From assembly GCA_017937805.1 (NCBI GenBank), contig JAGBCX010000084.1, positions 1-59,884 on the forward strand: a DNA stretch of 59,884 nt. Reading direction: 5' to 3'. A model generated the notes under the pieces. It saw nothing but the letters and a program-made list of their open reading frames with translations. It ran no database searches and had not been told where the DNA came from. The translations under genes and the position numbers were made by a program. Of the stretch, positions 15,234-23,862 are shown one piece after another (within the stretch, counting starts at the first letter, position 1; the number at the start of each line of letters is the position of its first letter). The DNA is from Alistipes sp. (GTDB taxonomy: Bacteria > Bacteroidota > Bacteroidia > Bacteroidales > Rikenellaceae).

Positions 15234-17117
15234 TTACCTTCCAAACTTCACCAACAATACATTTACATCTGCTGGCGAAACACCCGGGATACGCGATGCC
15301 TGACCAATGGTGGCAGGGCGTATGCGGTTGAGTTTTTGGCGTGCCTCGATGGTTAGCGACTGCATGGAGTTGTAGTCGAAGCCCTCGGGAATTGAGATGT
15401 TTTCAAGACGATGCAACTTTTCTGCCACTTGTCGCTCGCGCTCAATATAGCCAGAATACTTAATTTCAATCTCAGCCTCTTCGATATCTTGTGCGGTAAT
15501 ACCGTTTTCGCGGACAAATTTTGCGAGTTTTGGTAATGCCTCGACCAGACCTGCGAGTGTCAAATCATTGCGCAATGCGAGGTCAAAAATCTTTTTGCCC
15601 TGCGAAATTTCGGGCAAACCGAGCGAAATTAAATAGTTTTGAATTTCCGATATTTTCGCGCTCTGCTGACGAGTGTACGCAATAAGCGAATCTACGCGCG
15701 AAATTTTTTCGTTGAATTTTTGGTATCGCGAATCCGAAATCAATCCCAATTTATGACCAAGTGGAGTGAGTCGGCGGTCGGCATTATCTTGTCGGAGCAA
15801 AATTCGATACTCGGCACGCGAGGTGAACATTCGGTATGGCTCATCGACACCTTTAACCACCAAGTCGTCAATCAGCACTCCGATATAAGCCTCGTCACGC
15901 TGCAAAACTATCGGCTCGGCACCCTCGACACGCAACGATGCGTTGATACCAGCCAGCAGGCCCTGCGCTGCCGCCTCTTCGTAACCTGTTGTGCCATTTA
16001 CTTGTCCTGCAAAGTACAGATTATCAATGAGTTTGCTCTCCAATGAGTGCTTCAACTGCGTTGGAGGGAAGTAGTCGTATTCGATAGCGTAGCCCATACG
16101 GTAGGCGTGCACCTTCTCCAACCCCCTAATCTGGTGAAGGGCAGAGAGTTGCACCTCGTATGGCAACGATGACGAGAAGCCATTAAGGTAGTATTCGTTG
16201 GTGGTGCGACCTTCCGGTTCGAGGAAGAGTTGGTGCTGCTCCTTGTCGGCAAATGTGCGCAACTTATCCTCAATGCTTGGGCAGTAGCGAGGTCCGATTC
16301 CCTTGATTGTGCCGTTGAAGAGTGGTGAATCCTCAAAACCCATGCGGAGCGTGTCGTGTACCTCCTGCGAGGTATAGACTAAGTAGCACGGCAGCTGTTC
16401 ACGAACAGGCTCTGTTTCGTCAGAGAATGAGAATTTCGATGGGTTTTCATCGCCCGGCTGCTGCTCCAAAATTGAGAAGTCGATGGTGCGAGCATCAAGA
16501 CGCGCCGGCGTTCCGGTTTTCATTCTTCCAACCTCAACACCTTGACGCACAAGACTTTCCGTTACTCCGTACGATGCCGCATCGCCTGCACGACCACCGC
16601 CTGCATTGTTGCGACCGCAGTGCATTAAGCCCGAGAGGAATGTTCCTGCGGTAAGCACTATCGCCTTCGCCTCGAACTCCACGCCCATTTGCGTTTTAAC
16701 GCCCTTTGCGCGCGGTTTCTCGCCCTCGGCGTTAAAGAGTATCTCCGTGACCGAATCCTGCCAAATAAAGAGGTTTTCTCGATTTTCGAGGCGATGTCGC
16801 CACTCTGCCGAGAAGGCGGCTTTGTCGCACTGCGCTCGTGGGCTCCACATAGCGGCGCCTTTCGAACGGTTGAGCATACGGAACTGTATGGTTGTCAGGT
16901 CGGTAACGATGCCCGTTTCGCCGCCGAGAGCATCAATTTCTCGCACTATTTGCCCCTTTGCCACGCCACCTATTGCGGGGTTGCACGACATCGAGGCGAA
17001 CTTGGTCATATCCATCGTTACGAGCAGCGTGCGACACCCTCTGCGAGCCGCCGCCGAAGCAGCCTCACAGCCTGCGTGACCAGCACCAACCACTATTACA
17101 TCAAAACTCTGTACCAT
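15234..17117 (-). CDS. mnmG: tRNA uridine-34 carboxymethylaminomethyl modification enzyme
   Basis: 627 residues, normal length. N-terminal FAD-binding Rossmann motif VVGAGHAGCEAA, followed by the family signature CNPAIGGVAKG and later GPRYCPSIEDK and GYEEAAAQGL. With MnmE it makes the 5-carboxymethylaminomethyl group on U34 of several tRNAs. In many bacteria the gene lies near the replication origin, which fits the cluster of parS-like sites beside it. A -7-like box (CAAAGATA, 17127-17134) precedes it, followed upstream by a heptamer array. Confidence 0.97.
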   Translation of the reverse strand: MVQSFDVIVVGAGHAGCEAASAAARRGCRTLLVTMDMTKFASMSCNPAIGGVAKGQIVREIDALGGETGIVTDLTTIQFRMLNRSKGAAMWSPRAQCDKAAFSAEWRHRLENRENLFIWQDSVTEILFNAEGEKPRAKGVKTQMGVEFEAKAIVLTAGTFLSGLMHCGRNNAGGGRAGDAASYGVTESLVRQGVEVGRMKTGTPARLDARTIDFSILEQQPGDENPSKFSFSDETEPVREQLPCYLVYTSQEVHDTLRMGFEDSPLFNGTIKGIGPRYCPSIEDKLRTFADKEQHQLFLEPEGRTTNEYYLNGFSSSLPYEVQLSALHQIRGLEKVHAYRMGYAIEYDYFPPTQLKHSLESKLIDNLYFAGQVNGTTGYEEAAAQGLLAGINASLRVEGAEPIVLQRDEAYIGVLIDDLVVKGVDEPYRMFTSRAEYRILLRQDNADRRLTPLGHKLGLISDSRYQKFNEKISRVDSLIAYTRQQSAKISEIQNYLISLGLPEISQGKKIFDLALRNDLTLAGLVEALPKLAKFVRENGITAQDIEEAEIEIKYSGYIERERQVAEKLHRLENISIPEGFDYNSMQSLTIEARQKLNRIRPATIGQASRIPGVSPADVNVLLVKFGR

Positions 17118-17141
17118 AATTTAGCGCAAAGATAATAAAAA

Positions 17142-17171
17142 GACGAGAGACGAAAGACGAGAGACGAGAGA
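17142..17171 (+). repeat. GACGAGA heptamer array
   Basis: Four tandem 7-base units (GACGAGA, GACGAAA, GACGAGA, GACGAGA) upstream of mnmG. A short related run occurs at 44964-44978. Confidence 0.75.
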
Positions 17172-17174
17172 TTT

Positions 17175-17206
17175 TTTGCTCAATCAAAAATAAATTTCTA
17201 AATTTG
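17175..17206 (+). promoter_or_regulatory. Promoter of structured RNA copy 2
   Basis: TTTG (17175-17178), 20 bases, TAAATTTG (17199-17206). The predicted start point falls at the first hairpin of the RNA candidate (17211). Confidence 0.7.
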
Positions 17207-17210
17207 TGGT

Positions 17211-17460
17211 GCAGTCCTCGGATTGCGGACATATTACGAAAGTGTTTTCGCTGTCCTAAAATGGAAATGTGGAAGTTTTCAGTAAACTGATGGACAAACG
17301 AATTGCACTCATTTCTTGTGTAGTTATGTGGCTATGCACTCTATTTGCATATATCCCATACTATTCAGGTGTGAGGATATTGCATCGTTTATTTCAGTTT
17401 AGGTCATTCCACAACCTCCATTTTAATAGACGAAATCAACCTCACACTTTCTTATTTTAT
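17211..17460 (+). ncRNA. Structured RNA or leader candidate, copy 2
   Basis: Diverged repeat of 1012-1256. The stems are: outer 17367-17376 (AGGTGTGAGG) with 17440-17449, middle 17387-17393 (GTTTATT) with 17425-17431 (AATAGAC), inner 17401-17404 with 17414-17417 around CCACA, and an upstream hairpin TATGCA/TGCATA at ~17334-17351. Against copy 1 the middle stem swaps a C-G pair for T-A and the outer and inner stems change A-T to G-T, while the upstream hairpin has a different sequence but the same place. It starts after a good promoter, ends near a T-rich tract and precedes a lipoprotein gene by ~47 bases. Function unknown. Confidence 0.65.
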
Positions 17461-17476
17461 ATTAACTGCACATTCG

Positions 17477-17507
17477 GGGTTGGTGGGCAACCAAAAAAAT
17501 TTTTTTA
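17477..17507 (+). promoter_or_regulatory. Short hairpin with A/T tract before the 17507 gene
   Basis: GGTTG, GTGGG loop, CAACC, followed by seven A's and seven T's right up to the ATG. It may be an attenuator or terminator of the preceding RNA. Confidence 0.4.
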
Positions 17508-17911
17508 TGATTTATTCAAAACTATTTAAGAACATTATTGCCGTTGTAATGGTGGTAGCAGCAACTCTTTTTGTTGGTTGTAGCAAGGAAAACAATGCCG
17601 AACAAATGGGAGAATATGAAGGTTCTCCAATTGTAGGAAGGTGGAGTGCGACTTTCAAAGACGACGAAGGTGGCTGGTGGAGTGAGACTTACGACTTTAA
17701 GGCTAATGGACGATTTGTACTAGAGTATAAAAGTAACCAAGGAGAAGAAGATGGGGTTTCGGGAACATATACATACAAAGAGCCTATCCTTAATCTGTAT
17801 TATTATGAGACCGATGATTTAATGTTGACAGCCACAGTGTCTATTTCTGGCAATGTATTGACTCTCACCAATTGTTATGATGGCTCGTCAGAGGTCTATT
17901 ATCGTCAATAA
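17507..17911 (+). CDS. Lipocalin-like lipoprotein
   Basis: 134 residues from ATG at 17507 (the upstream 17480 start lies within the hairpin). A lipoprotein signal ends at FVGCSKEN. The rest resembles the small lipocalin-like/META-type domains common in Bacteroidota: VGRWSATF, TYDFKANGRFVLEY, SGTYTYKEP, LTLTN, a run of short beta strands. Ligand and function are not recognised. It shares its upstream RNA element with the unrelated lipoprotein at 1308, which hints at common control. A terminator follows at 17934-17966. Confidence 0.7.
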   Translation: MIYSKLFKNIIAVVMVVAATLFVGCSKENNAEQMGEYEGSPIVGRWSATFKDDEGGWWSETYDFKANGRFVLEYKSNQGEEDGVSGTYTYKEPILNLYYYETDDLMLTATVSISGNVLTLTNCYDGSSEVYYRQ

Positions 17912-17933
17912 ATAATGTAGAGAATTTAACGAC

Positions 17934-17966
17934 AATAGGGAGAATAGCACCGCTACGCTCCCTATT
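17934..17966 (+). terminator. Terminator after the lipocalin-like gene
   Basis: AATAGGGAG (17934-17942) and CTCCCTATT (17958-17966) pair, with an inner TAGC/GCTA stem, followed by TTCTCT. Confidence 0.7.
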
Positions 17967-17989
17967 TTCTCTAAAAAGTTAATGGCTAA

Positions 17990-18018
17990 TAGCCTAATTC
18001 TCAATTCTCAATTCTCAA
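17990..18018 (+). repeat. ATTCTCA heptamer array
   Basis: Three to four tandem copies of ATTCTCA running into the 3' end of ybeY, preceded by GGCTAAT-type sequence. Confidence 0.7.
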
Positions 18019-18444
18019 TTTATCGAGCAACGCGAGATACTTATCCTCCTTCTTGTGCATCTGCTTCTCCGCGCGAGGGGTTTTGTCCTTCTGGCCGCAG
18101 AGGTGCAAAACACCGTGAACTATCACTCGCAACATCTCCTGTCGTGCCGTTGCGCCATATAATCGGGCATTATCCCTCACCGTTTCGATATCGATAAATA
18201 TATCGCCTGCGATATAGCCCTCTTTGAGGTCGCTATCGTCAAAAGTGATAATATCGGTGAAGTAGTCGTGCCCAAGGAACTCGATATTCATCGCACGATG
18301 ACGCTCTGCCGAGCAGAAAACATAGTTTATCTCGGCAATCTCGTAGCCACCCTCCTGTTGTGCTACCTCGCGCAACCAACGGCGCATAAGTCGCTTTTGT
18401 GGCAGGTGGTAGTTGCAGTCGTCTGTATGAAACAATATATCCAT
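18001..18444 (-). CDS. ybeY: Endoribonuclease YbeY, rRNA maturation and ribosome quality control
   Basis: 147 residues, typical length. The UPF0054 motif is HGVLHLCGQKD; the third metal ligand is Asp in place of the usual His, a form I know from other Bacteroidota. IITFDDSD upstream is also family-typical. It is a single-strand RNase acting on 16S rRNA 3' ends. It lies 4 bases after the EnvC-like gene in the same direction, so it is probably in that operon. Its C-terminus is formed by the heptamer repeat. Confidence 0.93.
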   Translation of the reverse strand: MDILFHTDDCNYHLPQKRLMRRWLREVAQQEGGYEIAEINYVFCSAERHRAMNIEFLGHDYFTDIITFDDSDLKEGYIAGDIFIDIETVRDNARLYGATARQEMLRVIVHGVLHLCGQKDKTPRAEKQMHKKEDKYLALLDKLRIEN

Positions 18445-18448
18445 TGTT

Positions 18449-19573
18449 CTACTTTTTGAAACAATTTGCTGCCGACATCTTCACATCTGGCGATGGGGCA
18501 TAGATGCCGAATACAATCTTGTACTCCATCTCCATTGTCGAGATATTTACAGCCGAGCCGATAGTACCGATGCGCTGACCTTTCTTCACGATTGCGTTCT
18601 TCGCAACCGATACGGCCGAGAGGTTGGCGTAAGATGTAATATACTCTCCGTGAGCGATATAGATGTCGTATTTATTATTAACCTTGTTACGTTTGATATC
18701 GACAACCTTGCCCTCGTAAATCGAGGTTATGGCAGCCCCCTCTTTGCCGACAATCTCCGCCATATTGCCCTTGTATCGCTTGACCTTGCCCCCAACGACA
18801 GGGAGATTTAGCGCTGTTGTACTCGAAGAGAACGAAGCACCCGCTTTGTTGCCTTTGGTGAGCTTGCGAAGTTGTTTAATGGCCGCATTCAGCTTCTCCT
18901 CGTGCTCCATTTTTGAACGTAGAACGCTCTTCTGTTTTGAGGACATCTGGCTGATTGCCTTTTGTGCTGCCGCCATATCGGAGCGGAGCTTCTTGCGTTG
19001 ATTGTCGAGTCGACGCTTTGTCGCGGAAAGCTCCTCACGACGTTTTGTCAGGGTGTTTCTCTCCTCCTGCACATCGCTACGTACGGCCGAAACCTCTTTG
19101 ATTTGGGCAATTCGATACTCCATCGCTATACGCAACATCGCTACACGACGAGCCATGTCGGTGAATGATTTTGCCGAAAAAAGATAGGTTAAATGGTTCT
19201 GGTAACGATAGTTGCGATATGCCACACGTACAATTTCGCGCACATTGTCTTCAAGTTGTGTAAGCTGCCCTCCGAGCGATTTTAGTCGCCTTTCCGATGC
19301 GGCAACCTCTGCCGTAAGTTGCTTTATTTGGCGCGTTGTTTCGCGGATAAGAGCATTTCTCTTTTCAATTTGCTTGGTCAGCGCACGCACCTGCTTTTCG
19401 GTCGAGGCCTTATTCTTTTTGAGTTGAGCCAACTGCCTCTCCTCGCGTGCAATACTGCGTTCGAGGTTGGCAATAACCTTTTTCTGTTGCTCGATTTTGC
19501 TTGTCTGCGCAAGGGCAGGCTGAGCAAAAGCCAGCAACATCGTAAGGGTTAGTATGTAGAGTCGCTTCAACAT
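18449..19573 (-). CDS. EnvC-like murein hydrolase activator (coiled coil plus degenerate LytM/M23 domain)
   Basis: 374 residues with a Sec signal peptide (ALA-Q, ~22). Residues ~25-245 are an almost unbroken coiled coil of Lys/Glu/Gln/Arg. The C-terminal ~110 residues are an M23/LytM fold (GKVVDIKRNKVNNKYDIYIAHG...YANLS). The first zinc ligand block (HxxxD) is not visible before AEIVGKEG, so it is probably not a hydrolase but an activator of amidases at division, as known for EnvC. Seven bases after the TPR gene and four before ybeY. Confidence 0.85.
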   Translation of the reverse strand: MLKRLYILTLTMLLAFAQPALAQTSKIEQQKKVIANLERSIAREERQLAQLKKNKASTEKQVRALTKQIEKRNALIRETTRQIKQLTAEVAASERRLKSLGGQLTQLEDNVREIVRVAYRNYRYQNHLTYLFSAKSFTDMARRVAMLRIAMEYRIAQIKEVSAVRSDVQEERNTLTKRREELSATKRRLDNQRKKLRSDMAAAQKAISQMSSKQKSVLRSKMEHEEKLNAAIKQLRKLTKGNKAGASFSSSTTALNLPVVGGKVKRYKGNMAEIVGKEGAAITSIYEGKVVDIKRNKVNNKYDIYIAHGEYITSYANLSAVSVAKNAIVKKGQRIGTIGSAVNISTMEMEYKIVFGIYAPSPDVKMSAANCFKK

Positions 19574-19579
19574 TGGTTA

Positions 19580-21277
19580 CTACTTTTTCTGCTTGCTTTT
19601 TTCCGGCAAAAACCGACGCTCAATCTCCTCTTTGTCGGCTCCTCGCTCCAACGCTTTACGCCAATAGGTCTTTGCCATAAAATCCTCGCCAAGGGCGTGT
19701 AGAATATCTCCGTAGTGCAGAGCCAACTCTGCCGAATTTGCACGGTCGAGCGAGAGAGCCTGCTGCATATATTTTTTTGCCTCGTTGTAACGCCCCAATT
19801 TGTAGAGTACCCACGCCATTGTATCGAGGTAGGTGGCATTGTTTTGCGAGAGAGCCAAGGCGCGAGTTATCATTGTTAATGCGCGTTCCAAATCGCGCTC
19901 ATCGAGCGAGAGGAAGTAGGCGTAGTTGTTCAGCACCATAGCGTTGTCGGCATTGAACTTCAGGGCCTTGTCGTAAGCCTTGTAGCACCGTTTCATCTCG
20001 TTGCGCTGATGTTCAACATCACCGATAGAGCCCCAAAGAGATGAACGCAGGGTGTCGTTGTCGGCATGTTTCAGGGCCTCGTTATAGAGAACTATCGCAT
20101 CGTTATACTCCTTGCGTTGTAATGCTAACACTCCTCGCAGATGAAGCAGGTCGGTGTTGTGCGGAAAGAGTGCCAACGCAAGATCGGTGTAGTGTTGCAC
20201 CGAGTCGGGGCGATTGAGGTGATTTTCAATCTCGATAACTCGTGTAAAATCCTCGATAACAGGTTTTTTGTAGTCGATAAGTTGTTTACACAATCGCAAA
20301 GCATCGTCTATTTTACCCGACAATATGAGGTGTTGTGCATAGAGTGTTGCAACCTCCTTGCTCTCCGGGTTTCGAATGTAGAGACGCTTTATAAGTGCAT
20401 CGTATTGAGGATAGAATTTGCGGTATGACGTCAAGTCGTGCGCAAGGGTTTTCCACTCCTCTATTTTACCCTGCAAAGGGAGGTGCTCGTTGCTGAAAAT
20501 GCGCTCCAAAATAGTAAGATATGCAACCATATCCCCCCTCTTTTGGTAAAATTCGCTGAGTGCCAACCATGGTTCAACTGCCAAACTATCTACGGCAACA
20601 GCTTTTTGGTACGATGCTAACGCCAACGAGTCGCGACGTGTTGCTGCATAGATGTCGGCAAGAGAGATATGATTTTCAGCCAGATATGGAGCCTCCTCAA
20701 TCGCTTTTTGTGCATCAGCTTCAGCGGCAAGAGTCTGCCCCGTTTTGAGTAGGTAGTATTGGCGCAAGCGACCAAGAATCGGAATACGCCCGAAACGAAC
20801 CTCTGCCGTGTCGAGCACAGCCAAAGCCTCTGCGGTGCGACGATTACCATCGAGCAGAATGGCGAGAATGCGGTAGTGGTCGGGCTCGGTGCTTTTGCTC
20901 ACAATCTTCTCGAAAACACCCACCGCCTTATCATACTTACCACCTCGCACCAAGGCACTACCATAATCCTCTAAGTAGTAGCGATTTGTGGTGTCCGAGA
21001 GATAGGCTCGTTCGGCATATTCGACCGCATTTTGGGGTGCGCGGGTAATTTTTGAGAGGAGATTTAGCGCAGGAGCATAGTTTGAGTCTTGCTGAAATAT
21101 CGCTTCGATAGCTACGATCGTGGCGATGGTGTCTTTGTGAATAGTGAAAGACTTTATCGCCTCGGCATACAACTCTGAAACAGGTTTTGTAGCGACCTTC
21201 TGGCGCGTTGCCTTGTGCTGAGGAATAAATCCGCAACAAAACAACATCACCATCAATATCGCAACAACCTTTTTCAC
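19580..21277 (-). CDS. TPR-repeat protein, exported
   Basis: 565 residues if it starts at GTG 21277 (MKKVVAILMVMLFCC after initiation); a TTG 15 bases upstream is the longer alternative. A hydrophobic N-terminus suggests export, possibly with a lipid anchor at one of the two cysteines, though the box is not canonical. The rest is a series of about ten tetratricopeptide repeats, e.g. AENHISLADIYAATRRDSLALASYQKAVAVD and ADNAMVLNNYAYFLS. TPRs are scaffolds. The gene heads a unit with the EnvC-like protein and ybeY, which suggests a cell-envelope role; the partner is unknown. Confidence 0.8.
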   Translation of the reverse strand: MKKVVAILMVMLFCCGFIPQHKATRQKVATKPVSELYAEAIKSFTIHKDTIATIVAIEAIFQQDSNYAPALNLLSKITRAPQNAVEYAERAYLSDTTNRYYLEDYGSALVRGGKYDKAVGVFEKIVSKSTEPDHYRILAILLDGNRRTAEALAVLDTAEVRFGRIPILGRLRQYYLLKTGQTLAAEADAQKAIEEAPYLAENHISLADIYAATRRDSLALASYQKAVAVDSLAVEPWLALSEFYQKRGDMVAYLTILERIFSNEHLPLQGKIEEWKTLAHDLTSYRKFYPQYDALIKRLYIRNPESKEVATLYAQHLILSGKIDDALRLCKQLIDYKKPVIEDFTRVIEIENHLNRPDSVQHYTDLALALFPHNTDLLHLRGVLALQRKEYNDAIVLYNEALKHADNDTLRSSLWGSIGDVEHQRNEMKRCYKAYDKALKFNADNAMVLNNYAYFLSLDERDLERALTMITRALALSQNNATYLDTMAWVLYKLGRYNEAKKYMQQALSLDRANSAELALHYGDILHALGEDFMAKTYWRKALERGADKEEIERRFLPEKSKQKK

Positions 21278-21287
21278 CCCAATAAAA

Positions 21288-21322
21288 GCCAATGGTTAAT
21301 GGCTAAAAGCTAATAGCCTATT
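21288..21322 (+). repeat. GGCTAAT-type heptamer array
   Basis: Degenerate 7-base units (CCAATGG, TTAATGG, CTAAAAG, CTAATAG) between pheS and the TPR gene. Related runs occur at 3750-3772, 11714-11742 and 17981-17996. Confidence 0.6.
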
Positions 21323-22361
21323 AAAGTACGCTGTCGAATTGGTGGAGGAAGCGAACATCGTTCTCGAAGTAGAGTCGCAAATCCTTTACACCGAACTTCA
21401 ACATTGCGATACGCTCAACTCCCATACCAAACGCAAAGCCAGAGTACTCTTTCGAGTCGATACCGTTAGCCTCCAAGACATTAGGGTCCACCATTCCGCA
21501 ACCCATAATCTCCAACCAACCTGTTCCCTTACATACAGGGCAACCCTTGCCACCGCAGAGGTTGCACGAAACGTCTAACTCTGCCGAAGGCTCGGTAAAT
21601 GGGAAGTAAGATGGGCGCATACGGATTTGAGTCTTCTCGCCGAAGAGCTCCTTCGAGAAGTAGAGGAGCGACTGCTTCATATCGGCAAACGATACATTTT
21701 TGTCGATATACAAACCCTCAACTTGATGGAAAATGCAGTGCGCGCGGTAGGAGATAGCCTCGTTGCGGAATACGCGACCGGGGCATATTACTCGGATAGG
21801 AGGCTCCTGCTGCTGCATTGTACGCACCTGAATTGACGAGGTGTGGGTACGCAACAGAACATCATCTGCCGAAGGCTCCGAGCCTGCTTTTTCTACGAAG
21901 AATGTATCTTGCATATCGCGTGCAGGGTGCTCCATTGGGAAGTTCAAACGCGAGAAGACATGGTTGTCATCTTCAATCTCAGGGCCATCAGCTACGGTGT
22001 AACCAAGGCGCGAGAAGATGTCGATAATCTCCTGCTTAACGAGCGATATTGGGTGGCGAGAGCCGAGTTGCTCTGCCGAGCCCGGGCGCGACATGTCGTC
22101 AATCTGTGGAGCCGAAGCAACCTGATTTTCGAGAAGCTCCTTCTGCTCGTTTATCTTTGCAAGGATAGCGTTTTTGAGGGCGTTGAGCTTCTGACCGAAC
22201 TCTCTCTTTTGCTCGGGAGCAACCGTCTTGAACTTCTCCATAAGGGCAGTCATCTCGCCCTTTTTGCCCACCATCTTAATGCGGAAATCTTCTACCTCTG
22301 CCAACGATTTTGGAGCAAACTCCTCCACCGCTTGTGTGAGTGCTGCAATCTTGTTATTCAT
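21321..22361 (-). CDS. pheS: Phenylalanyl-tRNA synthetase alpha subunit
   Basis: 346 residues, normal for the bacterial alpha chain. N-terminal coiled coil (~1-90), then the class II catalytic core: LLRTHTSSIQVRTM (motif region with substrate contacts), GRVFRNEAISYRAHCIFHQVEG (motif 2) and GFAFGMGVERIAML (motif 3). A CNLCGGKGCPVCKGTGW segment near residue 265 is a zinc-ribbon-like insert. It works as an alpha2-beta2 tetramer with PheT; pheT is not next to it. A TACCTTTG box (plus strand CAAAGGTA, 22402-22409) lies upstream. Confidence 0.97.
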   Translation of the reverse strand: MNNKIAALTQAVEEFAPKSLAEVEDFRIKMVGKKGEMTALMEKFKTVAPEQKREFGQKLNALKNAILAKINEQKELLENQVASAPQIDDMSRPGSAEQLGSRHPISLVKQEIIDIFSRLGYTVADGPEIEDDNHVFSRLNFPMEHPARDMQDTFFVEKAGSEPSADDVLLRTHTSSIQVRTMQQQEPPIRVICPGRVFRNEAISYRAHCIFHQVEGLYIDKNVSFADMKQSLLYFSKELFGEKTQIRMRPSYFPFTEPSAELDVSCNLCGGKGCPVCKGTGWLEIMGCGMVDPNVLEANGIDSKEYSGFAFGMGVERIAMLKFGVKDLRLYFENDVRFLHQFDSVL

Positions 22362-22416
22362 AGTTATATATCTGTTTTTATTATTTTTTCATCTATAATA
22401 GCGCAAAGGTACACTT

Positions 22417-22450
22417 TAATTTTGAATTCTGCATTCTGCATTTTGAATTT
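22417..22450 (+). repeat. ATTCTGC heptamer array
   Basis: Tandem 7-base units (ATTCTGC, ATTCTGC, ATTTTGA) upstream of pheS. Confidence 0.65.
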
Positions 22451-22497
22451 TTTAGCCTTTGGCTAAGAAAACCGATTAAACAAATTTTAATCAGTTT

Positions 22498-23823
22498 CTA
22501 ATATTTAAGCCATCGCCACATATCACGCAAAGTTGGCTTTGCGCCATGCATAAAGATACCTATCTTGTAAATTTTAGCTGCTCCCCACACACAAACCACA
22601 AAGGTTGCATAGAGCAACACCAGCGAAGTGGCAATCTCCCAAACCGGTATTCCACTCGGTATACGCGCCACCATTACAATTGGCGAAGTGAACGGAATGA
22701 GCGAACACCAAAAGACGAGAGGGGAGTTCGGGTCTTTCATTATCATCATTATAACCACAAACGCCACAATTATTGGCATGGTGACAATGGTTGTAAGTTG
22801 TTGTGCATCTTGTGCCTGGTCTACGCTGGCGCCAATAGCCGCGTAGAGTGAAGCGTAGAGCAAAAAGCCTCCAATCGTGAAGAGCAACACCATCGCTATA
22901 ACCATGGCGATATGTCCGGTATCCAACACCGAAGCCAAGGCTGTAAGCATTTCGGGTGAGACATCTTGCTGCATCGCAAGGGCTGACGCATCGGCTCCCG
23001 CCTGTATTTGCTGAACGCTATCAATAAGGTTTTCCGGCATCAAAGCAGGCATAATTACCGCACTGAAAACAACTAAAAGCACACCCCAAACAAGAATCTG
23101 CGTTGCAGCAACAAAGGCGATACCCAAAATCTTGCCCATCAACATCTCAAAAGGCTTTACTGTCGAAACCATAACCTCCAAGATGCGTGAAGATTTCTCG
23201 TCAATAACGCTCTGCATCACCATCGAGCCATAGATGGCGAGGATAAAGTAGAGCAAAAATCCGAGCAACATACCAATCAACGAAGAGGCCACAGCTGAAC
23301 TTGCGGCCGACTCTTCGTCTTTGTCGGTGCGGAAGGTTGCAAGGTGTACCGAAGCCTTCACCTTTTCGAGTATTTCATCGATGTTTTCGATATTGTAGGC
23401 CTTCAGGCGTTCGCTCTCGATGACTTTTTCGATTTGGTCGGCAATATTCTCTTCGAGTACAAGCGAAGAGGAGGCGGAGGTGTAGAGTCGTGCATCGTTT
23501 GGATTGGCTACGATATCCTTGCCGATATGCAACACTCCGAAGTTGTCTTCGTTCTGCGATGCATCAACAAGTGCTTGTGGAAGTGCTTTGTCCGAAATCT
23601 CGAACACCAACTCCTCGTCAGAGGTTAGTTTCGGAGCAACAATACCACTCTCGTCAATAACGGTGATTTTCTTGGTTTCGCTATCCACAAACTCCATAAT
23701 CAGAGTTGGAGCTGCACCCAACAAAATCATCAATAACGGCATCAAAATTGTCGTAATAATAAACGACTTCTTATATACTCGCTCGCGATATTCGCGCATT
23801 AAAATTAGTCCTATATTTCTCAT
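22498..23823 (-). CDS. ABC-2 type transporter permease (NatB-like)
   Basis: 441 residues. One N-terminal membrane helix (~20-42), a ~150-residue external loop, then five or six helices toward the C-terminus, including MVMQSVIDEKSSRILEVMVSTVKP, the hallmark of NatB/YhaP permeases. It pairs with the ATPase encoded directly upstream (40 bases). Family members export sodium or other small compounds; the substrate here cannot be told. A heptamer repeat (TTTTCCG) lies between the two genes. Confidence 0.9.
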   Translation of the reverse strand: MRNIGLILMREYRERVYKKSFIITTILMPLLMILLGAAPTLIMEFVDSETKKITVIDESGIVAPKLTSDEELVFEISDKALPQALVDASQNEDNFGVLHIGKDIVANPNDARLYTSASSSLVLEENIADQIEKVIESERLKAYNIENIDEILEKVKASVHLATFRTDKDEESAASSAVASSLIGMLLGFLLYFILAIYGSMVMQSVIDEKSSRILEVMVSTVKPFEMLMGKILGIAFVAATQILVWGVLLVVFSAVIMPALMPENLIDSVQQIQAGADASALAMQQDVSPEMLTALASVLDTGHIAMVIAMVLLFTIGGFLLYASLYAAIGASVDQAQDAQQLTTIVTMPIIVAFVVIMMIMKDPNSPLVFWCSLIPFTSPIVMVARIPSGIPVWEIATSLVLLYATFVVCVWGAAKIYKIGIFMHGAKPTLRDMWRWLKY

Positions 23824-23862
23824 AATTAAAGTGCCTGTTTTTAGTTTTCCGTTTTCCGCTTA

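Noticed and set aside
17269..17529. Possible peptide shared by the two structured RNA copies (RIALISC...TL.A.I..Y.GV)
   Set aside because: The frame is open in both copies over ~30 codons, but the start is not shared and copy 1 has no ATG; paired base changes favour RNA structure. Kept as an alternative only.
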